DNA of 64,000 nucleotides from Streptomyces sp. NBC_01235. Lineage in GTDB: Bacteria; Actinomycetota; Actinomycetes; Streptomycetales; Streptomycetaceae. Below are positions 42,365 through 51,460 of this stretch, one piece after another. Position numbers and translations under genes: made by a program. How positions within the stretch are numbered: the first letter of the stretch is position 1; each line of letters opens with the position of its first letter. The notes below the pieces were generated by a model. The model was not told where the DNA came from, did no database searches, and was given only the letters and a program-made list of their open reading frames with translations. The stretch lies in contig NZ_CP108513.1 in NCBI RefSeq assembly GCF_035989285.1, forward strand, positions 3,906,001-3,970,000, given 5' to 3'.

Positions 42365-43507
42365 ATGAGCGCTCTGCACAGGACCCTGCGGCAGTACGTC
42401 GACGACGGCACCGTCCCGGGAGCGGTGGGCCTCGTGGCCCGTGGCGAGGAGGTGGAGGTGGTGGCCGTCGGCGCACAGGACGCCGACGGCACGGCACCGA
42501 TGACCCGGGAGTCCCTCTTCCGCATCGCCTCGATCACCAAGCCGATCACGGCGGCTGCGCTGCTGACGCTGGTGGAGGACGGCACGGTCGGCCTCGACTC
42601 GCCGGTGGCCGAGTGGCTGCCCGAGCTCGCGGAGCCGATGGCGGTCCGTACGCCGTCCGCTCCGGTCGACGACCTGGTCCCGGCGGCCCGGCCGATCACG
42701 GTCGAGGACCTGCTGAGCTCGCGCCCCGGCTGGGGCTTCCCGTCGGACTTCTCCCTCCCCGCCGTCCAGGCCCTCTTCGGCGTGCAGAAGGACGGCCGCT
42801 TCCCGCAGGCCTACCCGGACCCGGACACCTGGCTGACGGACCTGGCCCGCGTCCCCCTCCTCCACCAGCCGGGCGAGGCCTGGCTGTACGGCACGGCGTC
42901 CGACCTCCAGGGCATCCTGATCGCACGGGCGTCGGGCCGTGGCCTGCCCGAGTTCCTGGCGGAGCGGATCTTCGAACCACTGGGCATGAAGGACACGGCG
43001 TTCGAGGTCCCGAAGGAGAAGCGGGACCGTTTCACCACCGCGTACCGTCCCGACGGCGTGGGCGCGCTGGAGGTGTCGGACACCCCGGACGGGGAGTGGA
43101 GCAGCGTGCCGAGGTTCCCGTCGGGCGGCGGGGGCCTGGCGTCGACGGCCGACGACTGGCTGGCCTTCGCCCGCCTCCTGCTGAACGCGGGCGAGGCGAA
43201 CGGTCACCGCGTCCTCTCCCCCACCTCGGTGAGCCGCATGACGAGCAATCACCTGACGGCGGCCCAGCGCGAGATCGGCGCCCTCTTCCTGGAGGGCCAG
43301 GGCTGGGGCTACGGCGCCCAGGTCGACGTCTCCCCCATCGACCCGTGGAACGTCCCGGGCCGCTACGGCTGGGTCGGCGGCACGGGCACGACGGGCCACA
43401 TCGTCCCGCAGACGGGCACGGTCACGATCCTGCTGACCCAGGTGGCGATGGAGAACCCGACGCCGACTCCTGTGATGCGGGACTTCTGGAGGTGCACGGC
43501 GGAGTAA
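42365..43507 (+). CDS. Serine hydrolase, beta-lactamase class C/DD-peptidase-like
   Basis: A 380-residue protein with the active-site SxxK as SITK (about residue 58, IASITKPITAAALLTL), the YxN-like position near PGEAWLYGTASDLQG and a C-terminal GTGTTGHIVPQ in place of KTG. There is no signal peptide, so it is probably a cytoplasmic esterase-like member rather than a secreted beta-lactamase. Start MSALHRTLRQYV at 42365 is preceded by GGAAGGCCGGCC. Confidence 0.85.
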   Translation: MSALHRTLRQYVDDGTVPGAVGLVARGEEVEVVAVGAQDADGTAPMTRESLFRIASITKPITAAALLTLVEDGTVGLDSPVAEWLPELAEPMAVRTPSAPVDDLVPAARPITVEDLLSSRPGWGFPSDFSLPAVQALFGVQKDGRFPQAYPDPDTWLTDLARVPLLHQPGEAWLYGTASDLQGILIARASGRGLPEFLAERIFEPLGMKDTAFEVPKEKRDRFTTAYRPDGVGALEVSDTPDGEWSSVPRFPSGGGGLASTADDWLAFARLLLNAGEANGHRVLSPTSVSRMTSNHLTAAQREIGALFLEGQGWGYGAQVDVSPIDPWNVPGRYGWVGGTGTTGHIVPQTGTVTILLTQVAMENPTPTPVMRDFWRCTAE

Positions 43508-43510
43508 TTC

Positions 43511-43733
43511 GTGAGGAAAGGCGCGAGACTGGGAGTCGACGCGGCCGGCGTGGGCGTACGGCACGGGCCTGGGCAAGCAGGACGCGGCCGCTCTCGCCGA
43601 CCGCCCCGAGGTCGTCGTCGACACCAAGGAGCCGCTGGACGGTGTGCCCACGGGGGTGACCGCGACCCCGCTCGGAGCGGCCGGGGAGAGCGCGCTGACG
43701 TTCACCACCGGTACCGGGGTTTCCGGTTGCTGA
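43511..43733 (+). pseudogene. Frameshifted gene debris
   Basis: Two protein-like pieces lie in different frames. The first, from GTG 43511, reads VRKGARLGVDAAGVGV. The second, from 43551, reads WAYGTGLGKQDAAALADRPE and TKEPLDGVPTGVTATPLG and stops at 43733. The switch shows a broken gene or a join of two remnants; I cannot name the family. The rest of the gap to the TetR gene holds only a 35-codon frame. Confidence 0.35.
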
Positions 43734-43865
43734 TGACGTCCGGCGGACGGCTGTTCCTGGTGTGACGCCGCAATGGATGGTCGGCCGGGACCGGACGGTC
43801 GTCCTGCCCCATGGGAACCACATCCGGGTACAGCTCATCCCGCAGCGCGGACACCGGGGCGGTTC

Positions 43866-44465
43866 CTAGGCCCGCGGCCCCCGCAGGCCGTGCAGCAGCA
43901 GATCCACCAACGCCCTGAAGTCGTCCTCCGCGCCCGGCAGTTCCCACTCCTGGTAGTAGGAGGGGTCGTGGAAGCGGCCGGTGGCGTGGAAGACGGCGCG
44001 GGCGGTGGTCGCGGGGTCGGAGGCCGTGAAGGTGCCCGCCGCCACGCCCGCCTCGATGATCCGGGTCAACTGGCCGGTGAGGTCGTCGAGGTGTTCGCCC
44101 ACCGCCGAGCCGCTCTCGCCGGTCAGCACCATGTACGTGGCGAACAGCTCGGGGTCGTCGCCCGCCTTGCGGCGCTTGGCGTCGTAGAGCGCCGCGAGCC
44201 AGTCGCGCAGCCGGGTCTCCGGGGCGCGGGTCTGGTCGGCGGTGATGGCGGAGAGGGTCTCCGACGTGCGGTCCAGCCACCGCTTCGTGACCGCCTCGCG
44301 CAGCGCTGCCTTCGTGCGGAAGTGACGGTAGACGCTGCCATGGCTGACGCCGAGCGCGCGGGCCACATCGACCACGGTGGCCTTGGCCGGGCCGTGGCGG
44401 CGCAGCACCTCCTCGGTGGCCTCGAGGATGCGCTCGGCGGTCAGGGTCTCGGTGGTCGGTGACAT
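43866..44465 (-). CDS. TetR-family repressor
   Basis: A 199-residue regulator. The N-terminal helix-turn-helix is ILEATEEVLRRHGPAKATV and VARALGVSHGSVYRHFRTK; the rest is a helical ligand-binding domain. It follows the aldo-keto reductase on the same strand 26 bases downstream, so it is co-transcribed with it and probably represses the unit through the large palindrome over the reductase start. Confidence 0.92.
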   Translation of the reverse strand: MSPTTETLTAERILEATEEVLRRHGPAKATVVDVARALGVSHGSVYRHFRTKAALREAVTKRWLDRTSETLSAITADQTRAPETRLRDWLAALYDAKRRKAGDDPELFATYMVLTGESGSAVGEHLDDLTGQLTRIIEAGVAAGTFTASDPATTARAVFHATGRFHDPSYYQEWELPGAEDDFRALVDLLLHGLRGPRA

Positions 44466-44490
44466 GGTCAGACCGTACCCGGCACGGGGA

Positions 44491-45495
44491 TCACGCCTCG
44501 AGGTGAGCCATCTGGGCCGCCGGGTAGCGCTCGCCCGCGGCGGCGTCGGCCGGGACCGCCTCCTCGATCGCGGCGAGGTCGGCCGCGTCCAGCGTGACCC
44601 GCAGCGCGCCGAGCGACTCCGTGAGCCGCTCGCGGGTCCGCGCGCCGACCAGGGGCACGATGTCCTCGCCCCGGCCGAGCACCCAGGCGATGGCGATCTG
44701 GGCGACGGAGACGCCCTTCTGCCCGGCGATCTTCCGCAGGGCCTCCACCAGGTTCAGGTTGTGCTGGAGGTTGTCGCCCTGGAAGCGGGGGGACATGGCA
44801 CGGAAGTCGTTCGCCGCGAGCTGCCGGTCGGCGGTGAAGTGGCCGGAGATCAGGCCCCGGGACAGGACGCCGTACGCGGTGACGGCGATGCCCAGCTCAC
44901 GGGTGGTGGGCAGGATCTCCTCCTCGATGCCCCGCGAGATCAGCGAGTACTCGATCTGGAGGTCGGAGATCGGCGCGGTGGCGGCGGCCCGGCGGATCGT
45001 CTCGGCGCCGACCTCGCTGAGGCCGATGTGCCGGACGTACCCCTTCTCGACCAGTTCGGCGATCGCGCCGACGGTCTCCTCGATCGGTACGGCCGGGTCG
45101 AGCCGGGCGATGCGGTAGACGTCGATGTGGTCGACGCCGAGCCGCTGGAGGGAGTAGGCGGCGAAGTTCTTCACGGCTGCCGGACGGCCGTCGTAGCCGC
45201 TCCAGCCGCCGTCCGGGTCGCGCAGGGCACCGAACTTCACGCTGACCAGCGCCTGCTCGCGGCGGGCAGCGGGCGCGGCACGCAGGGCTTCGCCGATCAG
45301 CAGCTCGTTGTGGCCCATGCCGTAGAAGTCGCCGGTGTCCAGCAACGTCACGCCGGCCTCCAGGGCGGCATGGATCGTCGCGATCGACTCGGCCCGGTCC
45401 GTGTCGCCGTACAGCGCGGACATGCCCATGCAGCCGAGGCCGAGGGCGGAGACCTGGGGGCCGGTGGTTCCGAGGGTGCGCGTGTGGATCGTCAT
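44491..45495 (-). CDS. Aldo/keto reductase
   Basis: A 334-residue NADPH-dependent carbonyl reductase with the (beta/alpha)8 barrel. Catalytic Asp and Tyr lie in LLDTGDFYGMGHNE, and Lys in ALVSVKFG. The position that usually holds the fourth catalytic His reads IDVYRIARLDP, so His is absent, as in a known subgroup of Streptomyces AKRs. Three in-frame ATGs (45507, 45501, 45495) precede TIHTRTLG; the last is taken here. It is under a palindrome that reaches into these start codons and is co-transcribed with TetR. Confidence 0.9.
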   Translation of the reverse strand: MTIHTRTLGTTGPQVSALGLGCMGMSALYGDTDRAESIATIHAALEAGVTLLDTGDFYGMGHNELLIGEALRAAPAARREQALVSVKFGALRDPDGGWSGYDGRPAAVKNFAAYSLQRLGVDHIDVYRIARLDPAVPIEETVGAIAELVEKGYVRHIGLSEVGAETIRRAAATAPISDLQIEYSLISRGIEEEILPTTRELGIAVTAYGVLSRGLISGHFTADRQLAANDFRAMSPRFQGDNLQHNLNLVEALRKIAGQKGVSVAQIAIAWVLGRGEDIVPLVGARTRERLTESLGALRVTLDAADLAAIEEAVPADAAAGERYPAAQMAHLEA

Positions 45496-45503
45496 GGCCA
45501 TCA

Positions 45504-45555
45504 GCATGGCATGACAGCTGACAGATTTCAATATCTGTCAGCTGTCATGCCATGC
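45504..45555. promoter_or_regulatory. 52-bp operator with perfect 23-bp arms
   Basis: Positions 45504-45526 and 45533-45555 are exact reverse complements around the 6-base centre TTCAAT. Within each arm the core TGACAGCTGACAG is itself partly palindromic. It overlaps the alternative start codons of the aldo-keto reductase and is the obvious TetR target. Confidence 0.8.
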
Positions 45556-45668
45556 GTCCGGTCGACGGGCCGGGTGCCCCGAGGACGGTGAGAGATGTCG
45601 GCGTGCAGTCACCTCGGCGGCGCCTGCCACCGGCCCGGCAGCATTCCCGCGCGGCCATGGAGGACGCC

Positions 45669-46524
45669 ATGAGCATCCGGATCGCCACCTTCAACCTGGA
45701 GAACCTTCCGCCGACCCGCGGCCTTCCGCCTCGCGGACCCGGCCGAACGCAAGGAAGTCCTCGAAGACTTCGCCACGTTGGTCGCCCCCTCGACCTGCCG
45801 GTCTATCGGGACCAGGACAAGACGGAGATCGCCCGGCTCGTCAAGAAGCACCGGGCGTGCGACACCGACCCGAAGAACCCGCCGCCGCCGATCTTCGTCA
45901 ACCAGTCCCGCCCGGGTAAGGACTCCGGGCCGTTCACGACGTCCGGGTCGGGAAAGAACACAAGAGAACACCACCGTCGAGGTCACCGCCAAGGGCCGTA
46001 CCGCGTGGGCCGGTTGGGCCGAACCGGGGCAGGACGACCTCGACCTGGACGCGGTGCGCCACACCGGCCGGGTGGTCTCGGAGGTCGACGCCGACATCCT
46101 GCTCACCGTGGAGGCCGAGGACCGGCTCACACTGGAGCGCTTCAACACGCAGGTACCGGCGGCCGGGGCGCTCGACAGGCAGCCCTACCCCTACGTCCTG
46201 CTGATCGACGGCGACGACAGCCGGGCCATCGACATCGGGATTCTCGGCCGCCACCCGATCACGCCCGTCCCGCCCCACCTCTTCGACACCGCCCCGGAGA
46301 GCCCCGACAAGCGCCTCTTCAGCCGGGACTGCCCCGCGTCGCCGAAACTCCGCACGGACAAGTACGGCTCGGACTACGCACGGCCCCCCGGCGAGGGGCT
46401 GCGTGCCTGGACGACCAAGGACGGCTACAAGAACGGCTTCCGGTACGTGGTGTGCGCCGGGTACCGCCCGGACGGCGAAAAGCTGACGGGAGACGTGACA
46501 TCCCCCGTCAGCTTCGGCCGGTGA
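45669..46524 (+). pseudogene. Endonuclease/exonuclease/phosphatase-family gene, frameshifted
   Basis: From ATG 45669 the frame gives MSIRIATFNLENL (the family's NxEN motif). It continues in another frame as AAFRLADPAERKEVLEDFAT, returns as LDLPVYRDQDKTEIARLVKK and FVNQSRPGK, and shifts again to AVRHTGRVVSEVDADILLTV, QPYPYVLLIDGDDSRAIDIG and HLFDTAPESPDKRLFSRDC. At least three frame changes are seen. After LFSRDC the usual C-terminal half with the HFKSK-type motif is replaced by an unrelated tail ending at 46524. It is non-functional. Confidence 0.82.
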
Positions 46525-46540
46525 GTACTACCGGTGAGTG

Positions 46541-47923
46541 CTAGGCGCCGATGAGACGCCCCGCCAGGTACCCCTCGATCTGGTCCAGCGAAACCCGCTC
46601 CTGCTTCATCGAGTCCCGCTCACGCACGGTCACCGCGTTGTCGTCCAGCGTGTCGAAGTCGACCGTCACGCAGTACGGCGTACCGATCTCGTCCTGGCGG
46701 CGGTAGCGGCGGCCGATGGCGCCCGCGTCGTCGAACTCGATGTTCCAGTTCTGGCGCAGGGCAGCCGCGAGGCCCTTGGCCTTCGGGGACAGCTCCGGGT
46801 TGCGGGAGAGCGGCAGGACCGCGACCTTCACCGGGGCCAGGCGGTGGTCCAGGCGCAGGACGGTCCGCTTCTCCAGCTTGCCCTTGGCGTTCGGCGCCTC
46901 GTCCTCGACGTAGGCGTCGAGCAGGAACGCGAGCATCGCGCGGCCGACACCGGCCGCCGGCTCGATGACGTACGGAGTCCAGCGCTCGCCGGCCTCCTGG
47001 TCGAAGTAGGAGAGGTCCGTGCCGGAGGCCTTGGAGTGCGCGCCGAGGTCGTAGTCGGTGCGGTTGGCGACGCCCTCCAGCTCGCCCCACTCGTTGCCGC
47101 CGAACTGGAAGCGGTACTCGATGTCGGCGGTGCGCTTGGAGTAGTGGGAGAGCTTCTCCTGCGGGTGCTCGTACCAGCGCATGTTCTCCTCACGGAGACC
47201 CAGGCCCGTGTACCAGTTCCAGCGCTGCTCCATCCAGTACTCCTGCCACTTCTCGTCCTCGCCCGGCTTGACGAAGAACTCCATCTCCATCTGCTCGAAC
47301 TCGCGGGTGCGGAAGATGAAGTTGCCGGGCGTGATCTCGTTGCGGAAGGACTTGCCCATCTGGGCGATGCCGAACGGCGGCTTGCGGCGCGAAGTGGTCT
47401 GCACCTGGCCGAAGTTGGTGAAGATGCCCTGGGCGGTCTCGGGGCGCAGGTAGGCGATGGAGCCGGTGTCCTGCGTCGGGCCGAGGTGGGTGGAGAGCAG
47501 ACCCGAGAACTGCTTGGGCTCGGTGAACTGGCCCTTGTTGCCACAGTTGGGGCAGTTCACGTCCGCCAGGCCGTTCTCCGGCGCGCGGTTGTGCTTGGCC
47601 TCGTACGCCTCTTCCAGGTGGTCCGCGCGGAACCGCTTGTGGCAGGAGGTGCACTCGGTCAGCGGGTCGGAGAAAGTGGCGACGTGGCCGGATGCCACCC
47701 AGACCTCGGGGGCCAGGATGACGGACGAGTCGATACCGACCACGTCCTCGCGCGACGTGACCATGTAGCGCCACCACTGGCGCTTCAGGTTCTCCTTGAG
47801 CTCGACACCCAGCGGTCCGTAGTCCCAGGCGGCACGCTGTCCGCCGTAGATCTCACTACAGGGGAATACGAAGCCACGGCGCTTGCTCAGGCTGACGATG
47901 GTGTCGATCTTGTCGGCGGCCAC
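46541..47923 (-). CDS. glyS: Glycyl-tRNA synthetase, alpha2 type
   Basis: A 460-residue class II synthetase charging tRNA-Gly. Motif 1 region [19 protein letters not shown], a zinc-binding insertion ([18 protein letters not shown]), motif 2 [17 protein letters not shown] and motif 3 [17 protein letters not shown] are present, with an anticodon-binding domain at the end ([20 protein letters not shown]). The GTG start at 47923 has GAAGAGAG upstream. It is divergent from the zinc uptake operon. Confidence 0.96.
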   Translation of the reverse strand: MAADKIDTIVSLSKRRGFVFPCSEIYGGQRAAWDYGPLGVELKENLKRQWWRYMVTSREDVVGIDSSVILAPEVWVASGHVATFSDPLTECTSCHKRFRADHLEEAYEAKHNRAPENGLADVNCPNCGNKGQFTEPKQFSGLLSTHLGPTQDTGSIAYLRPETAQGIFTNFGQVQTTSRRKPPFGIAQMGKSFRNEITPGNFIFRTREFEQMEMEFFVKPGEDEKWQEYWMEQRWNWYTGLGLREENMRWYEHPQEKLSHYSKRTADIEYRFQFGGNEWGELEGVANRTDYDLGAHSKASGTDLSYFDQEAGERWTPYVIEPAAGVGRAMLAFLLDAYVEDEAPNAKGKLEKRTVLRLDHRLAPVKVAVLPLSRNPELSPKAKGLAAALRQNWNIEFDDAGAIGRRYRRQDEIGTPYCVTVDFDTLDDNAVTVRERDSMKQERVSLDQIEGYLAGRLIGA

Positions 47924-48081
47924 GGTGCTCTCTTCATAACGACGACGGGCGACGAAGCGAGATGCTTCCAGCGAAGACTTCAGGGTACCGGCGGGGCCTC
48001 CCCCTCGACCAAATCGGATCCCGTCCGCGACGGCCATACCGCTGCTCTTCGGTGCTTACCAGGCCCTTACCCGGGGTCTTG

Positions 48082-48119
48082 TTGACAACGGTTTCCATGT
48101 TTGTTGAAAATGACTGTCA
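48082..48119 (+). promoter_or_regulatory. Promoter and Zur box of the zinc uptake operon
   Basis: TTGACA at 48082-48087 and TGAAAA at 48105-48110 are spaced 17 bases, as -35 and -10 boxes. TGAAAATGACTGTCA at 48105-48119 closely matches the actinobacterial Zur pattern TGaAAATgATTTTCA and lies over the -10 and the start codon, so zinc-loaded Zur would block transcription. The predicted transcript would start at or near the ATG at 48119. Confidence 0.7.
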
Positions 48120-49075
48120 TGAACGTACGACGACTCATATCCGGCACGGCGGTCGCGGCGGCCACCGCCCTCGGCCTCGGCACCCTCTCCGCCTGCTCCT
48201 CGGACAGCGCGGCCGCGGCCAACACGGACAAGTTCGACGTCGTCGCGTCGTTCTACCCGATGGCCTTCCTCGCCGAGCAGATAGGTGGGGAGCATGTGAA
48301 CGTCACCAGCCTGACCGAACCCGGCCAGGAGCCGCACGACCTGGAGATCAGCGCCAAGCAGACGGCCGCGCTCCAGCAGTCCGACGCGGTGCTCTACCTC
48401 AAGAACCTCCAGCCCTCCGTCGACGACGCGGTCGCCCAGTCCGAGGCCAAGACGAAGATCGACGCCGCCTCCCTCACCACCCTGGAGAAGCACGGCAACG
48501 AGGTCGGCGGCCACGCGGCCGAGCACGACGACCACGAGAACGAGGAGCTGTCCGGCCTCGACCCCCACATCTGGCTCGACCCGGTGAGGTACTCCCAGGT
48601 CGCCCAGGGCGTCGGCAAGGCCTTCGAGAAGGCCGACCCGGACCACGCGGCCGACTACAAGACCAACACCGCGGCCCTCGTGAAGAAGCTCGCCGACCTC
48701 AACACCGAGTTCGAGAAGGGGCTCTCGAACACGAAGACCAAGGTCTTCGTCACCACCCACGCCGCCTTCGGCTACCTCGCCGAGCGCTACGGCCTGACCG
48801 AGGAGGCCATCAGCGGTCTCGACCCCGAGTCGGAGCCCAGCGCCGCCCGCGTGAAGGAGCTTGAGAAGATGGCCGAGGCCGACGGCGTCACGACCGTGTT
48901 CTACGAGACTCTCGTCAGCGACAAGACCGCGAAGACCATCGCCTCCGACACCGGGCTGAAGACCGACGTCCTCGACCCGATCGAGGGCATCACCGAGAAG
49001 TCCCGGGGCAAGGACTACTTCTCGGTCCAGCAAGCCAACCTCAAGGCGCTCCAGACCGCCCTGGGAACCAAGTGA
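48119..49075 (+). CDS. znuA: Zinc ABC transporter substrate-binding lipoprotein
   Basis: A 318-residue cluster A-I metal receptor. Signal peptide with lipobox LSAC; the fold begins FDVVASFYPMAFLAEQIGG. Metal-binding His residues occur in EPHDLEIS, DPHIWLDP and VTTHAAFGY; an acidic His-rich loop (HAAEHDDHENEE) marks zinc rather than manganese. ATG 48119 is preferred to 48110 because of the promoter position; no clear ribosome site exists for either. First gene of the znuACB-zur unit. Confidence 0.92.
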   Translation: MNVRRLISGTAVAAATALGLGTLSACSSDSAAAANTDKFDVVASFYPMAFLAEQIGGEHVNVTSLTEPGQEPHDLEISAKQTAALQQSDAVLYLKNLQPSVDDAVAQSEAKTKIDAASLTTLEKHGNEVGGHAAEHDDHENEELSGLDPHIWLDPVRYSQVAQGVGKAFEKADPDHAADYKTNTAALVKKLADLNTEFEKGLSNTKTKVFVTTHAAFGYLAERYGLTEEAISGLDPESEPSAARVKELEKMAEADGVTTVFYETLVSDKTAKTIASDTGLKTDVLDPIEGITEKSRGKDYFSVQQANLKALQTALGTK

Positions 49076-49092
49076 CCCTTACGGAGGGCGTC

Positions 49093-49869
49093 ATGGACGC
49101 GAAGGCCGAGCCCGTCATTTCGCTGCGCGGTGTCCGCGCCGAGCTGGGCTCGCGCCCCGTCCTGCGGGGCATCGACCTCACCGTGCGGCGCGGTGAGGTC
49201 GTCGCCCTGCTCGGCGCGAACGGCTCCGGCAAGTCCACGGCCGTGCGCAGCGTCATCGGACAGGTGGCGATCAACGCGGGCGAGATCGAGCTGTTCGGCG
49301 CCCCGCAGCGCCGGTTCCGCGACTGGGCGCGGATCGGATACGTACCGCAGCGCACGACGGCCGCGGGCGGGGTCCCGGCCACGGTGACCGAGATCGTCTC
49401 CTCGGGCCGCCTCTCGCGCACCCGCTTCGGCGTCTTCCGCAAGGCCGACCGGGAGGCCGTACGGCACGCCCTGGAGCTCGTCGGCATGGCGGACCGCGCC
49501 AAGGACAACGTCGACGCCCTCTCCGGCGGCCAGCACCAGCGCGTGCTCATCGCCCGCGCCCTCGCCTGCGAACCCGAGCTGCTGATCATGGACGAGCCGA
49601 TGGCGGGCGTCGACCTGTCCAGCCAGGAGGTCCTGGCGCAGACGCTGAGGAAGCAGGTCGCGGCCGGTACGACCGTCCTTCTCGTCCTGCACGAACTGGG
49701 CCCCCTGGAGCCCCTGATCGACCGGGCGGTCGTCCTGCGCGACGGCTGCGTCATGCACGACGGCCCGCCCCCGCAGGCCGTCGGCCAGCACGCGCTGCCC
49801 GGCCACGACCACGTACACCCGCACGCACCCGCGGGCGCCGAACCGATCCGCACGGGACTGCTGAGCTGA
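49093..49869 (+). CDS. znuC: Zinc ABC transporter ATPase
   Basis: A 258-residue ATPase with Walker A GANGSGKST, signature LSGGQHQRV, Walker B LLIMDEPMAG and His in LVLHELG. The ATG at 49093 follows GGAGG; an upstream GTG at 49072 overlapping the znuA stop is a possible alternative start adding seven residues. The C-terminal HALPGHDHVHPHAP is His-rich and may bind zinc. It overlaps the permease gene (TGATG). Confidence 0.93.
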   Translation: MDAKAEPVISLRGVRAELGSRPVLRGIDLTVRRGEVVALLGANGSGKSTAVRSVIGQVAINAGEIELFGAPQRRFRDWARIGYVPQRTTAAGGVPATVTEIVSSGRLSRTRFGVFRKADREAVRHALELVGMADRAKDNVDALSGGQHQRVLIARALACEPELLIMDEPMAGVDLSSQEVLAQTLRKQVAAGTTVLLVLHELGPLEPLIDRAVVLRDGCVMHDGPPPQAVGQHALPGHDHVHPHAPAGAEPIRTGLLS

Positions 49870-50771
49870 TGGACTTCCTGAACTACGCCTTCATGCAGCG
49901 GGCGCTGCTCGCCGCGGTCCTGGTCGGCATCACCGCCCCGGCCGTCGGCATCTACCTCGTCCAGCGCCGCCAGGCCCTCATGGGCGACGGCATCGGCCAC
50001 GTCGCGATGACGGGCGTCGGCCTCGGCTTCCTGCTGTCCTGGTCCCCGGTGTGGATGGCCACGGCGATCTCCGTCCTCGGCGCGGTCGTCATGGAACTCA
50101 TCCGCTGGTACGGCAGGACCCGCGGGGACATCGCCCTCGCCATGCTCTTCTACGGCGGCATGGCCGGCGGCGTGATGTTCATCAACCTCGCGCCGACGGG
50201 CTCGAACGCGAACCTGACGTCGTACCTCTTCGGTTCGCTCTCGACGGTGTCGGAATCGGACGTCACCGCGATCTGTCTGCTCGCCGCCTTCGTGGTCCTG
50301 GTCACCCTCGGCCTGCGCCGCCAGCTCTTCGCCGTCAGCCAGGACGAGGAGTTCGCGCGGGTGACGGGCCTGCCGGTCCGCGCCCTGAACCTGCTGACGG
50401 CGATCACGGCGGCGGTCACCGTGACGGTGGCGATGCGCGTGGTGGGCCTGCTGCTGGTGAGCGCGCTGATGGTGGTCCCGGTGGCCGCGGCCCAGCAGCT
50501 CAGCCGCAGCTTCGCCGCCACCTTCGCGATCGCGGTGGCGATCGGCGTGACGGTGACCATCAGCGGCACGGTGACCTCGTACTACCAGGACGTCCCGCCC
50601 GGCGCGACGATCGTGCTGCTGACCATCGCCGCGTTCGTCGCGCTGAGCGTGCTGGCCGCTCCCCTGGCCCGCCGCCGCGCCCGCGCACTGGCGGCGGCAC
50701 AGCCCGCCGGGGACCCGGCCGAGTGCGCGATTCCGGCCACCAGGAAGGCGGGGGACGGGATCGGCGTCTGA
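49869..50771 (+). CDS. znuB: Zinc ABC transporter permease
   Basis: A 300-residue membrane protein with eight to nine helices, typical of ABC-3 metal permeases (LAAVLVGITAPAVGIYLVQR; GDGIGHVAMTGVGLGFLL; VVGLLLVSALMVVPVAAAQQ). Together with the preceding genes it imports zinc. It is followed after 59 bases by zur. Confidence 0.94.
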   Translation: MDFLNYAFMQRALLAAVLVGITAPAVGIYLVQRRQALMGDGIGHVAMTGVGLGFLLSWSPVWMATAISVLGAVVMELIRWYGRTRGDIALAMLFYGGMAGGVMFINLAPTGSNANLTSYLFGSLSTVSESDVTAICLLAAFVVLVTLGLRRQLFAVSQDEEFARVTGLPVRALNLLTAITAAVTVTVAMRVVGLLLVSALMVVPVAAAQQLSRSFAATFAIAVAIGVTVTISGTVTSYYQDVPPGATIVLLTIAAFVALSVLAAPLARRRARALAAAQPAGDPAECAIPATRKAGDGIGV

Positions 50772-50830
50772 CCGCGCACAGCCCGGGCTGGCACAATGGC
50801 CCGGCAAGCCGCAGACGTGAGGAGGCAACG

Positions 50831-51241
50831 GTGACGACCGCTGGACCGCCCGTGAAGGGCCGCTCCACCCGGCAGCGTGCCGCCGTGGCAGCGGCTCTCG
50901 ACGAGGTCGACGAGTTCCGCAGCGCGCAGGACCTGCACGACATGCTCAAGCACAAGGGCGACTCGGTCGGCCTGACCACGGTCTACCGCACCCTGCAGTC
51001 CCTCGCCGACGCCGGCGAGGTCGACGTCCTGCGCACCTCCGACGGCGAGTCCGTGTACCGGCGCTGCTCCACCGGCGAGCACCACCACCACCTGGTCTGC
51101 CGCGTCTGCGGCAAGGCCGTGGAGGTGGAGGGCCCGGCGGTGGAGAAGTGGGCCGAGGCGATCGCCGCGGAACACGGCTACGTCAACGTGGCGCACACGG
51201 TGGAGATCTTCGGAACGTGCGCGGACTGCTCCGCCGGTTGA
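50831..51241 (+). CDS. zur: Zinc uptake regulator, Fur family
   Basis: A 136-residue metalloregulator. Winged helix SAQDLHDMLKHKGDSVGLTT and VYRTLQSLADAGEVDVL; metal site residues in STGEHHHHLVCRVCGKAVEV; and a structural zinc CxxC at the end (GTCADCSAG). The GTG start follows GAGGAGG. It senses zinc and represses the operon through the site at 48105-48119. Confidence 0.93.
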   Translation: MTTAGPPVKGRSTRQRAAVAAALDEVDEFRSAQDLHDMLKHKGDSVGLTTVYRTLQSLADAGEVDVLRTSDGESVYRRCSTGEHHHHLVCRVCGKAVEVEGPAVEKWAEAIAAEHGYVNVAHTVEIFGTCADCSAG

Positions 51242-51460
51242 GCCGTTGCTCGCCGGGAGCGTGCGGCCCGGCCGTCGGCTGCGGGTCCACGGTGGCCGGT
51301 CGCGCCCCGCGGCGAAGCCGCACAGGTCACAGCCCCGCGCCCCTGGGGAAGCGCGGTGCCCTTGGTGGTGAAGTTCGGCCTCGGCCGAAGCAGCGCTCCG
51401 GTTCGGCGAAGTCGTGGAACCTGCCGCCCTTCGAGACGGGGTGGCACTCGGCCTTGGTGG
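51242..51460. other. Intergenic region with a GC-rich Streptomyces-type repeat
   Basis: Between the convergent zur and uppS genes, the stretch at about 51305-51355 (GGCGAAGCCGCAC, then CAGCCCCGCGCCCCTGGGG) resembles a short palindromic element found many times between genes in Streptomyces genomes, from memory. It may serve as a bidirectional terminator. No gene is seen. Confidence 0.4.

Noticed and set aside
42365..43507. Secreted class C beta-lactamase
   Set aside because: No signal peptide and no canonical YxN/KTG; better called a serine hydrolase.
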